From Haloarcula hispanica ATCC 33960 (GTDB lineage: Archaea; Halobacteriota; Halobacteria; Halobacteriales; Haloarculaceae), in assembly GCF_000223905.1 (NCBI RefSeq), contig NC_015948.1:434001-498000 (forward strand): DNA of 64,000 nt, written 5' to 3'. The position numbers were made by a program, and so were the translations under genes. The notes below the pieces were generated by a model. It was not told where the DNA came from and did not search any database. It saw only the letters and a list, made by a program, of their open reading frames with translations. Below are positions 57,427-64,000 of this stretch, piece after piece. The first letter of the stretch is position 1. Every line of letters begins with the position of its first letter.

Positions 57427-57540
57427 CCTATCGCTCCCGGAACTGCAGCCGCTTACGTCCCGAAACACGGGGACCTGTCGACCTTGTGGACCATGTGCGT
57501 ACCCATACGTTTTTGACCGTTCTTTCCCTCCTGTCCAGCA

Positions 57541-58893
57541 ATGCCGGACGTCCCAGAGACCGTCGGTACGCCGGACGGCTCCGTCGAGTTCGAGCACCGT
57601 CCGACGACTGCCCAGTCGTTCGAGAACGCGCTCGCCAAGGCGAGAAACGGGACGCGACTGACAGTCGACGACGCAGTCGAACTCCTCACGACGGGCACCG
57701 ACCGGGACGGCATCGACCACTACCGGAAAGAGCAGGTACTCGAAGCGGCTGACCGACGCCGGGCGGAGGTCGTCGGCGACGAGGTCACCTTCGTCGCGAA
57801 CCTCAACAACAACGTCACGACGGCCTGTAACACCGGCTGTCTGTTCTGTAACTTCAAGGACCGCTCCGAGCAGTTCCGCAGCGACTACCAGGAGGACCAC
57901 GGCGGCTTCACGAAGACGCCGAGTGAATCCCGCGAAATCGTACGGGACGCCCTCGACCGCGGCATCTACGAGGTCTGTTCGGTATCGGGGCTCCATCCCG
58001 CGCTCGCGCTGGACGACGAGCACCGGGAGATACTGGAGACGAGCGACCGCGGCGACCTGAACTACCGATCGCCCGACGAGTACGAGAAAGACCCGGCCAC
58101 CTACTGTGAACAGATTCGGGCGATGAACGTCGGCGACGTCCACCTCCACTCGATGACGCCGGAGGAAGCCTATCACGCCCGCCGCGGCACCGACTGGTCC
58201 TACGAGGAGGTGTACGGTCGCCTCCAAGACGCTGGCCTCGACAGCGTGCCCGGTACCGCCGCCGAGATTCTCGTTGACGAGGTCCGGGACGTCATCTGTC
58301 CGGGCAAGATCGGGACCGACGAGTGGCTCGAAGCGATGGAGGCGGCCGCGTCGGTCGGCCTCGACATGACCTCGACGATGATGTACGGCCACGTCGAGAA
58401 CGAGCGCCACCGCGCGCTGCACCTGCAGCGCATCCGCGACCTACAGGACCGGACCGGCGCGATCACGGAGTTCGTCCCGCTGTCCTTTGTCCACGAGGAG
58501 ACGCCGCTGTACGAGCGCGGGATGGTCGACGGCGGCGCGTCCATCGACGAGGACGAACTGCTGATCGCCGTCTCACGGCTCTTCCTCGACAACGTCGACC
58601 ACATCCAGTCCTCGTGGGTCAAATACGGCGACACACAAGGGCTGAAGATGCTCACCTGCGGCGCGGACGATTTCATGGGAACCATCCTCTCCGAGGAGAT
58701 CACCAAGCGCGCCGGCGGCGACTACGGCGAGTTCCGGTCGTTCCAGGAGTACGCCGACATGATCACCGCCATCGGCCGGACACCGGTCGAGCGGTCGACG
58801 GACTACGAACAGCGCCGCGTCATCGACCCCGACGCCGACGTGCTCGGCCCGCAACTCGGGCCACAGGCTGACGGAACGCCGTTGCTCGACTGA
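57541..58893 (+). CDS. cofH: FO synthase subunit CofH (5-amino-6-(D-ribitylamino)uracil-L-tyrosine 4-hydroxyphenyl transferase)
   Basis: Makes the deazaflavin FO precursor of coenzyme F420 with CofG. The 450-residue radical SAM protein has cluster cysteines in ACNTGCLFCNF (C96, C100, C103). The conserved VSGLHPALALDD segment near residue 155 and the C-terminal KYGDTQGLKMLTCGADDFMG near 361-380 are typical. The gene is convergent with cofG, with 202 bp of non-coding DNA that holds a hairpin and a palindrome. Confidence 0.95.
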   Translation: MPDVPETVGTPDGSVEFEHRPTTAQSFENALAKARNGTRLTVDDAVELLTTGTDRDGIDHYRKEQVLEAADRRRAEVVGDEVTFVANLNNNVTTACNTGCLFCNFKDRSEQFRSDYQEDHGGFTKTPSESREIVRDALDRGIYEVCSVSGLHPALALDDEHREILETSDRGDLNYRSPDEYEKDPATYCEQIRAMNVGDVHLHSMTPEEAYHARRGTDWSYEEVYGRLQDAGLDSVPGTAAEILVDEVRDVICPGKIGTDEWLEAMEAAASVGLDMTSTMMYGHVENERHRALHLQRIRDLQDRTGAITEFVPLSFVHEETPLYERGMVDGGASIDEDELLIAVSRLFLDNVDHIQSSWVKYGDTQGLKMLTCGADDFMGTILSEEITKRAGGDYGEFRSFQEYADMITAIGRTPVERSTDYEQRRVIDPDADVLGPQLGPQADGTPLLD

Positions 58894-58900
58894 AGTAGTG

Positions 58901-58927
58901 GACCACGGCTGGGCACTGGCCGTGGTC
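58901..58927. terminator. Strong inverted repeat after cofH
   Basis: GACCACGGC and GCCGTGGTC form a 9-bp perfect stem around a 9-base loop, 8 bp after the cofH stop. Halobacterial terminators usually need T-rich tracts, and none follows here, so a terminator role is only suggested by position. Confidence 0.4.
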
Positions 58928-59016
58928 GACGTGGTAGAGTATTCTGCCTGGCACTGCTGTCAGAGGCACGTCCAGGCATGATATGTATTGGTGTGCCAGT
59001 ACATGTGTAGCTACGG

Positions 59017-59030
59017 CCTAGTCGACTAGG
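59017..59030. other. 14-bp perfect palindrome between cofH and cofG
   Basis: CCTAGTCGACTAGG is a perfect 14-bp palindrome in the 202-bp convergent cofH/cofG gap. The gap contains no gene. It could be a regulator or restriction-type site; no role can be assigned. Confidence 0.4.
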
Positions 59031-59095
59031 TGAGTAGTGTCCAGGATCCGTTCTGACCGTGACGGCTGTTCATGCGCAGAGGCCAGTGGGCGGGA

Positions 59096-60229
59096 TCACA
59101 CGCTCGCCGGATTCACGCCGCGGTCCAGTATCGACCGGAACCGTTCGCCGTCGTCGTCCTCAGCCTCGATAGCCGCCTCGATGGGCTCCGAGAGCCAGCC
59201 GTCATCGACGAACCGGTCGTAGACGGGCAGCCGCTCTGTCAGGGGCACCTCGGCGGCGTCGGCGACGGCCGTCAGTTCCTGCAGCGCGGGCCACTCGTAC
59301 TCGGGGTTGATGTGGTCCACAGTCACTGGGGAGACGCCGCCCAGGTCGTCGATACCGCAGTCGGTCAGGTCCCGGGCGGGCGCGAGGTTCGGCGGAACCT
59401 GTACCGACACCTCCTCGGGAAGCGCTGCGCGAGCCATCGCCGTTACCCGGCGCATCGTCGCCAGGTCGGGAGAGCCGCCCTGCCAGCGCTCGTTCTCGAC
59501 GACGGGCTGGACGATGACCTCCTGGATGTGGTCGTAGCGCTCGTGCAGTTCACGGATGGCGAGCAGGCTCTCGGCGCGGTGGTGCCAGTCCTCGCCGATG
59601 CCGACGAGGATGCCCGTCGTGAACGGCACACCGAGTTCGCCGGCCACGCGGAGGGTGTTCAGCCGCTGGCCGGGGTTTTTCGCCCGCGGACCGCCGTGAG
59701 CCTGCACCTCAGTGGTCGTCTCCAGCATGACGCCCATCGAGGCGTTCAGGTCGGCGACGTGGGCCATCTGTTCGCGCGTCTGGTCGCCCGGATTCGCGTG
59801 CGGGAGCAACCCCTCTTCCAGGGCGATTTCGCAGGCCTCCCGGAGGTACTCGTGGATGGAGTCGTGGCCCCACTCGGCGAGCTGGTCGTGGACGGCGGTG
59901 TAGCGGTCGTCCGGGTCGTCGCCGAAGGTGAACAGGGCCTCGGTACAGCCGGCGTCGGCCCCGCGGCGACAGGTCTCGCGGATCTCCTCGCGGTCCATCA
60001 GCTCCGCCTGCCCCGGCGGGTCGTAGTACGTGCAGTAGGTGCAGGTGTATCGGCAGGCGGTCGTCAGCGGCAGGAACACGTTCCGGCAGTAGGACAGCGC
60101 CGACGCGGCCTCGACGTCCCCGGGCATCACCGACAGCAGTCGCTCGATGTCGGCGTCCGGGATCTCGATGTCGATATCGTGCGCGTCCGTGCCGGGTATC
60201 ACGTCCCGGGGTGTGCACCCCACGAACAA
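59096..60229 (-). CDS. cofG: FO synthase subunit CofG (7,8-didemethyl-8-hydroxy-5-deazariboflavin synthase)
   Basis: Partner of CofH in F420 synthesis. The 377-residue radical SAM protein has LTTACRYTCTYCTYY near residue 55-69 (C59, C63, C66, the CxxxCxxC motif). The GILVGIGEDWHHRAESLLAIR segment near 203-223 and the C-terminal PPNLAPARDLTDCGIDDLGG near 280-299 are CofG-typical. A GTG 27 bp downstream (V-IPGTDAHD) is an alternative start. It is 6 bp downstream of cofC on the same strand. Confidence 0.94.
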   Translation of the reverse strand: MFVGCTPRDVIPGTDAHDIDIEIPDADIERLLSVMPGDVEAASALSYCRNVFLPLTTACRYTCTYCTYYDPPGQAELMDREEIRETCRRGADAGCTEALFTFGDDPDDRYTAVHDQLAEWGHDSIHEYLREACEIALEEGLLPHANPGDQTREQMAHVADLNASMGVMLETTTEVQAHGGPRAKNPGQRLNTLRVAGELGVPFTTGILVGIGEDWHHRAESLLAIRELHERYDHIQEVIVQPVVENERWQGGSPDLATMRRVTAMARAALPEEVSVQVPPNLAPARDLTDCGIDDLGGVSPVTVDHINPEYEWPALQELTAVADAAEVPLTERLPVYDRFVDDGWLSEPIEAAIEAEDDDGERFRSILDRGVNPASV

Positions 60230-60235
60230 AAACCT

Positions 60236-60859
60236 TCACTCGCGGCTCACGGTGACACGGCCGTCTGTGAGCGACAGACTGAAACCGGCGTCAATGAGCC
60301 AGTCCGCGGCCGCGCCGTCGCTGTGTAGCAGCACTTCAGCGAGGTCGCCCGGTTCGTCGATGTCGGTCGCGAGCCGCCGAGAGTCAACTTCGGTAACGCT
60401 GGCTCCCACGTCCCGGGCAATCTGCCGGTGGTCACGTATCGACGCGCCGTGGTAGTCGACCCTGAACTCGGGGTGGCGACAGACGAAGGCGTTCGTCCCG
60501 CCGCCCAGACCCGGGGCCAGCACGACGTCGGCGTCGGGGGCGAGCAGTCGCTCGATACTTTTCGGCGTTACGAGCGGCAAATCCGCCATCACGACGGCAA
60601 GTGCGCCATCGCCGTCAGTCACTATCGACGCGAGCAGGTCGTTGACGAGCGGGTCGAGCCCGCGGTCGTCGACAGTGAGCGGTGCGGCACAGTCGAGCGG
60701 TGCCGTCGAGATAACGTCGGGTTCGTGGCCCGCCGCTGTCACTGCGTCGACGACATCTGCAAGCATCGCTTCGGTAAAATCACGGCGCTCGTCGGGAGAA
60801 AGAACGGACGCAAGTCGCGTTTTGGGGTCAGACCCCGAGACGGGGACGACGAGACGCAT
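60236..60859 (-). CDS. cofC: 2-phospho-L-lactate guanylyltransferase CofC
   Basis: Activates 2-phospholactate with GTP, the step that precedes transfer to FO in F420 synthesis. The 207-residue protein starts MRLVVPVSGSDPKTRLASVL, with the nucleotidyltransferase segment VMADLPLVTPKSIERLLAPD near residue 90-109 and APGLGGGTNAFVCRHP near 115-130. The ATG overlaps the stop of the upstream gene (TAATG) and cofG follows after 6 bp, so translation is coupled. Confidence 0.94.
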   Translation of the reverse strand: MRLVVPVSGSDPKTRLASVLSPDERRDFTEAMLADVVDAVTAAGHEPDVISTAPLDCAAPLTVDDRGLDPLVNDLLASIVTDGDGALAVVMADLPLVTPKSIERLLAPDADVVLAPGLGGGTNAFVCRHPEFRVDYHGASIRDHRQIARDVGASVTEVDSRRLATDIDEPGDLAEVLLHSDGAAADWLIDAGFSLSLTDGRVTVSRE

Positions 60860-61635
60860 TACAGCTTGGAGTACTCGTCCTCACTCATCTGGGTGTACGC
60901 GTAGTAGCCGCCACCGACCAGCAACAGGAGGACGATGAGTCCGCCGCCGACCAGCAGGAGCGTTCGCTGGGTCTGAGCGCTCTGCTGGGCCTGCTGTGCC
61001 TGACTTTCGGCCTCCTCGGCGAGGTCCTGGGCGTTCTGGAAGTTCCCGTTCTCGTAGGAGGAGATAGCGCTACTGACTAGGTCCTCGGCGTCTTCGTTCC
61101 CACCGGCTTCGTCGATTGCGGCCTGCGCGTCGTCGATTGCCTGTCTCGCTGACTGGCTCTCTTCAGTGTAGTGACGGGCGGTGTCGTTGCGGAACTCGTC
61201 CTCGTTGCTCCCGCTGATACGACTGAGAGAGGCGACCTGATAGTTCTGTGCCGGGTCGTACGTGTAGTTCGAGATGGCCGGCGTCGTGCCGACGAGCTCG
61301 ACGCGAACCTGGTCCCCGTTATTGTCGATCTCCAGGTCCTGCTCGAAGGACTGGTCGCCGTAGGTTTCCTGGCTCACCTGGCTACCCGCACGCAACACAG
61401 TGACCGTCCAGCTAACGTCCTGGAGTTCGGTCGAGCCGGCGAGCGTCCACTCGTTCGGTGCGTCGGTGAACGGGTCGTCAATCGTGTACATCACCGACAC
61501 CTCTTCCTCGACGGCTGTCTCGCTCGGGACTCCCTCGGCAGAGACAGAGAACGCACTCGCTGTGCCGGCGGTCGCGAGCAGCGCGACAACACAGAGGAGT
61601 GCGGCGGTCTTGTTAGAACAGCGGATCAAGTTCAT
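60859..61635 (-). CDS. Exported membrane-anchored protein linked to cetZ1, unknown function
   Basis: A 258-residue protein with an N-terminal signal-like segment (AALLCVVALLATAGTASAF, residues 11-29) and an external strand-rich domain (about 30-160) containing SWTVTVLRAGSQVSQET. A long Ala/Gln/Glu-rich coiled-coil (about 165-218, SARQAIDDAQAAIDEAG) follows, then a C-terminal helix with LLLVGGGLIVLLLLVGGGYY near 222-245. It overlaps the 3' end of cetZ1 by 23 bp and the start of cofC by 1 bp. It could anchor or organise something outside the membrane; function is not known. Confidence 0.75.
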   Translation of the reverse strand: MNLIRCSNKTAALLCVVALLATAGTASAFSVSAEGVPSETAVEEEVSVMYTIDDPFTDAPNEWTLAGSTELQDVSWTVTVLRAGSQVSQETYGDQSFEQDLEIDNNGDQVRVELVGTTPAISNYTYDPAQNYQVASLSRISGSNEDEFRNDTARHYTEESQSARQAIDDAQAAIDEAGGNEDAEDLVSSAISSYENGNFQNAQDLAEEAESQAQQAQQSAQTQRTLLLVGGGLIVLLLLVGGGYYAYTQMSEDEYSKL

Positions 61636-62794
61636 CTTCGTCGTCTTCGACTAAGTCCTCTAAGTTATCTTCGCTTTGGTTACGGATATCGTCGATATTG
61701 TCTTGGGCCTCGATGGCGACCTGCTGGAGTTCCTTGATGCGGGGAACGTTGTGGACGCCGGCCAGCAGGATGGACGCGGCCACTTTCGGGGCGTTGGTCG
61801 GATAGTCGCCACCGCGGACCTCCATCGAACCGGTCTGCTCCTCGAGCCACTTCCGGCCGCGCTCTATTCCCTTTCGATTCAGGTGCTCTGGCGGCCCTGC
61901 CATCACAAGCAAGGCACGCTCTGCACCTTCAATCTCACAGGGAAGTGTTAGCCGCCCGAGCGCGGCTTTCCGGACGAGCGACGTGATACGGTTCGTCGTG
62001 TTCGCCGTGTCCATCCCGTCGTCAGACGAGTCGTCGCCCTTGAACCGCGAGAGCAGGCCGCCGCCGCCGGAGGAGACCTCGACGTCCTCGGAGGCGTAGC
62101 CGACGGTGGACACGCCGCCGCCGTCGAGCGTGTTGATGATCTCGGAGGAGTCGACGACGCTTTCGGCGACGTTATCGCCGGCCTCGATCTCGCCGGCACC
62201 GAACAGCACGCCGAAGCGCCGGACGATCTCCTCGTTGATGTGGTCGTAGCCGCCCTCGACGGACTCGCCGGTCTGTCGCCAGGCGTCGTTGTCGAACACC
62301 ATCAGATTGTCCACCTCGCGCACGAACGTCTGGAACGAGCGAGCGGCGTTGAGGGTGTAGATGCCACCCTCGTCGCTGCCCGGCAGGACGCCCAGGCCGT
62401 ACACCGGTTCGGTGTAGATGCGCTTGAGGTGTTTCGCGACGACCGGCGACCCGCCCGACCCCGTCCCGCCGCCGAGACCGGCGACGATGAGGAAGGCGTC
62501 GACTTCGTGAACAGGGATGTTGTCGATAGCGCCCTGTACCTCGTCGATGTCCTCTTCGGCGATTTCCGCGCCGAGTTCGTTGTCTGCGCCCACGCCGTGG
62601 CCCTTAACGCGGGCCTGGCCGATGAGCACTCGATTCTCTTCCGGAATGTGTTCTAGCCCAAGCAGGTCTGCTTTCGCTGTGTTGACCGCAACAGCCGAGC
62701 GGACGATTCCCGAGCCGGTCTCCTTGTCGTACTCGAGGAATTTGTCCACAATTTTGCCCCCGGCCTGCCCGAAGCCGATCATCGCCAGTTTCAT
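61613..62794 (-). CDS. cetZ1: Tubulin-like protein CetZ1
   Basis: A tubulin-superfamily GTPase that in Haloferax controls rod-cell shape and motility. The 393-residue protein starts MKLAMIGFGQAGGKIVDKFL. The tubulin signature loop is GLGGGTGSGGSPV (residues 106-118), and the GTPase catalytic loop is around NEEIVRRFG. The C-terminal domain has TNRITSLVRKAALGRLTLP and the acidic tail EDNLEDLVEDDEDELDPLF. The length is close to Haloferax CetZ1, which lies near F420 genes as I recall. A TATA-like element is upstream. It is the first gene of the run leading to cofG. Confidence 0.92.
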   Translation of the reverse strand: MKLAMIGFGQAGGKIVDKFLEYDKETGSGIVRSAVAVNTAKADLLGLEHIPEENRVLIGQARVKGHGVGADNELGAEIAEEDIDEVQGAIDNIPVHEVDAFLIVAGLGGGTGSGGSPVVAKHLKRIYTEPVYGLGVLPGSDEGGIYTLNAARSFQTFVREVDNLMVFDNDAWRQTGESVEGGYDHINEEIVRRFGVLFGAGEIEAGDNVAESVVDSSEIINTLDGGGVSTVGYASEDVEVSSGGGGLLSRFKGDDSSDDGMDTANTTNRITSLVRKAALGRLTLPCEIEGAERALLVMAGPPEHLNRKGIERGRKWLEEQTGSMEVRGGDYPTNAPKVAASILLAGVHNVPRIKELQQVAIEAQDNIDDIRNQSEDNLEDLVEDDEDELDPLF

Positions 62795-62830
62795 TATATA
62801 GTTCTCCGCTTAAAGGGTCAAAGAGCGATA

Positions 62831-62843
62831 GCGAGTATAAGTG
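62831..62843 (-). promoter_or_regulatory. TATA-like element of cetZ1
   Basis: On the minus strand CACTTATACTCGC sits about 37-49 bp before the ATG at 62794; a second AT-rich string, CTATATAATG, overlaps the start itself and is less likely to be the promoter. Confidence 0.45.
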
Positions 62844-62931
62844 TTTTGCCCGGATCTCAGCCCTGAAAGCCAGGATTGAAAATCAATACTATCCAACACA
62901 ACACTCTTTAGGGGATGGCTACTGCCGGCGC

Positions 62932-63831
62932 TTATCCGCTGAGGTATCCGCTGAGTGTCGTTAGAGAGCCACTACTGACTCCGAACGCGTCGATTTCGTT
63001 CGTTGTCGGAGTGTTATCGAATTTGAGTGAGCGGTACTGGTCGGCACCCATCGGGAACCCGACGCTCCCCAGCACAGAGAGACCGACCTTCGCCAGCGGC
63101 ATCGGGAGCGGGACGATGCTTACCGACGACCCGTCGGCATCATACACCTGATTGGTCACGTCTCTGAGCGTCAGCACTTCCGGCCCACCGATTTCGTAGG
63201 TCTCGACGACGTGTTCTTCGGATTCGATACTGTTGACGAGCATCGGCACGAGGTCACCGACCCAGATGGGCTGGAACTTGGTTTGCTTTCCGCCGCCGGG
63301 GAGCGGGTACAGCGGGACGCCCGGCGCGAACATCCCCTTGAGGCGCTTCGTGAAGGAGACGAACTCTCCGCCCTCGCCGAAGACGACCGACGGCCGGAAG
63401 ATGGTCCAGTCCAGCGAAGACTCCGTAACGACCTGCTCGGCCCGACCCTTCGACCGGATGTAATGCGTGTCGCCATTGGGGTCCGCACCCAGCGCACTCA
63501 ACTGGACGAACCGGTCGACGTCGTGCTCTTCGGCGGCTTGCACGCTGTTTTCGGTCCCGCCGAGGTGGATGCGTTCGTGCATCTCGTCGCCGCCGTCCGG
63601 CTTGAACAGGGGCGACAGTGCGACCAGGAAATACACCGCGTCCTGGCCCTCGAACGCGCTCTCGATGCTGTCGTACTCCGTGACATCCCCGGCAACAGTT
63701 TCGACACCGCTGGGAAGCGTCGCATCTTCCGGTGACCGGGACAACGCAGTGACGGTGTGTCCCTGGTCGTCGAGTTCGCGGCACAGGTGTTGCCCGATGA
63801 ATCCAGTCCCGCCGACGACAAGTACATTCAT
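62932..63831 (-). CDS. Atypical SDR-family NAD(P)-binding protein (NDUFA9/NmrA-like)
   Basis: A 299-residue protein starting MNVLVVGGTGFIGQHLCREL, the GGTGFIG dinucleotide-binding loop. The middle has FVQLSALGADPNGDTHYIRSKGRAEQ (Tyr-xxx-Lys replaced in the atypical subgroup style) and DWTIFRPSVVFGEGG. The C-terminal part resembles complex I NDUFA9-like SDRs. These are usually non-catalytic or act on lipids or quinones; the substrate is unknown. It is downstream of tmk in reverse and convergent to nothing; its promoter region overlaps the tmk side. Confidence 0.82.
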   Translation of the reverse strand: MNVLVVGGTGFIGQHLCRELDDQGHTVTALSRSPEDATLPSGVETVAGDVTEYDSIESAFEGQDAVYFLVALSPLFKPDGGDEMHERIHLGGTENSVQAAEEHDVDRFVQLSALGADPNGDTHYIRSKGRAEQVVTESSLDWTIFRPSVVFGEGGEFVSFTKRLKGMFAPGVPLYPLPGGGKQTKFQPIWVGDLVPMLVNSIESEEHVVETYEIGGPEVLTLRDVTNQVYDADGSSVSIVPLPMPLAKVGLSVLGSVGFPMGADQYRSLKFDNTPTTNEIDAFGVSSGSLTTLSGYLSG

Positions 63832-63970
63832 AGACTCCAGTACGGTTGGTAGAACCGTAAAGGTGGGCGTGTTTGTTCGGCTGACCGGTCCGCAGTCCGG
63901 CCACTTGTGTCAGCCTACGGATGCACTGTCCGGTCGGGGCGCTTACGTCCCCCCACACGGATTGTGAGGT

Positions 63971-64000
63971 ATGCTCGTCACGCTCGAAGGATTGGACGGG
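63971..64000 (+). CDS. tmk: Thymidylate kinase, first ten codons
   Basis: The ATG at 63971 follows GAGGT and reads MLVTLEGLDG to the window end, the standard Tmk start whose next residues would be the P-loop SGKTT. The enzyme phosphorylates dTMP. Most of the gene is outside the window. Confidence 0.68.
   Translation, partial: MLVTLEGLDG

Overview
The window looks like chromosomal DNA of a halophilic archaeon of the class Halobacteria, most probably Haloarcula or a close relative. The evidence is high GC, very acidic predicted proteins, TATA-box promoters a short distance upstream of start codons, Tat-type lipoprotein signals, and a haloarchaeal gene set (secF-secD, pus10, trmY, arcS, CheF-like proteins, Bat-type regulators, aglB/F/M, cofC/G/H, cetZ). 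Genus assignment is inference; no rRNA gene is present to test it.

Positions 1-9500 hold mostly housekeeping genes: the 5' part of pgi, small conserved haloarchaeal proteins, secF-secD, rnhB, pus10, an MscS channel, uppP and a DUF4382 lipoprotein. Positions 9650-21000 form an acetate block: a minus-strand run of acetyl-CoA synthetase, DUF4212 small subunit, sodium:solute symporter, UspA and a small membrane protein, then a Bat-type regulator whose N-terminus resembles a disabled tyrosine recombinase, then a second acetyl-CoA synthetase. Two CheF-like genes flank the block.

Positions 21170-35400 are a surface-sugar region. It holds a GlmU-like nucleotidylyltransferase and GlmS, a WcaJ-type phosphoglycosyltransferase, AglF and AglM, and a minus-strand operon of a UDP-sulfoquinovose-synthase-like enzyme, two further epimerases, an AglB/STT3 protein with an altered WWDYG region, and two small membrane proteins. 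A tRNA-Pro(CGG) gene follows, with a partial copy of its 3' end 140 bp downstream.

Positions 35700-49000 combine tRNA modification (trmY; tgtA, arcS and the radical SAM partner of arcS) with secreted lipoproteins of unknown role, one of them alginate-lyase-like. With pus10 earlier in the window, the enzymes for m1-pseudouridine-54 and the tRNA-based steps of archaeosine-15 are all present. Positions 49000-52450 hold a tungstate/molybdate ABC importer (tupABC type) diverging from a ModE/TOBE regulator.

Positions 52600-64000 hold purine and folate genes (purS, purQ, purU, purC), a frameshifted GAF-domain gene, a CaCA exchanger, the coenzyme F420 genes cofH, cofG and cofC, and the tubulin-like cetZ1. 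On the minus strand cetZ1, a membrane-anchored secreted protein, cofC and cofG are overlapping or nearly so. The window ends in the first codons of thymidylate kinase. I saw no CRISPR array, intact insertion sequence or prophage.
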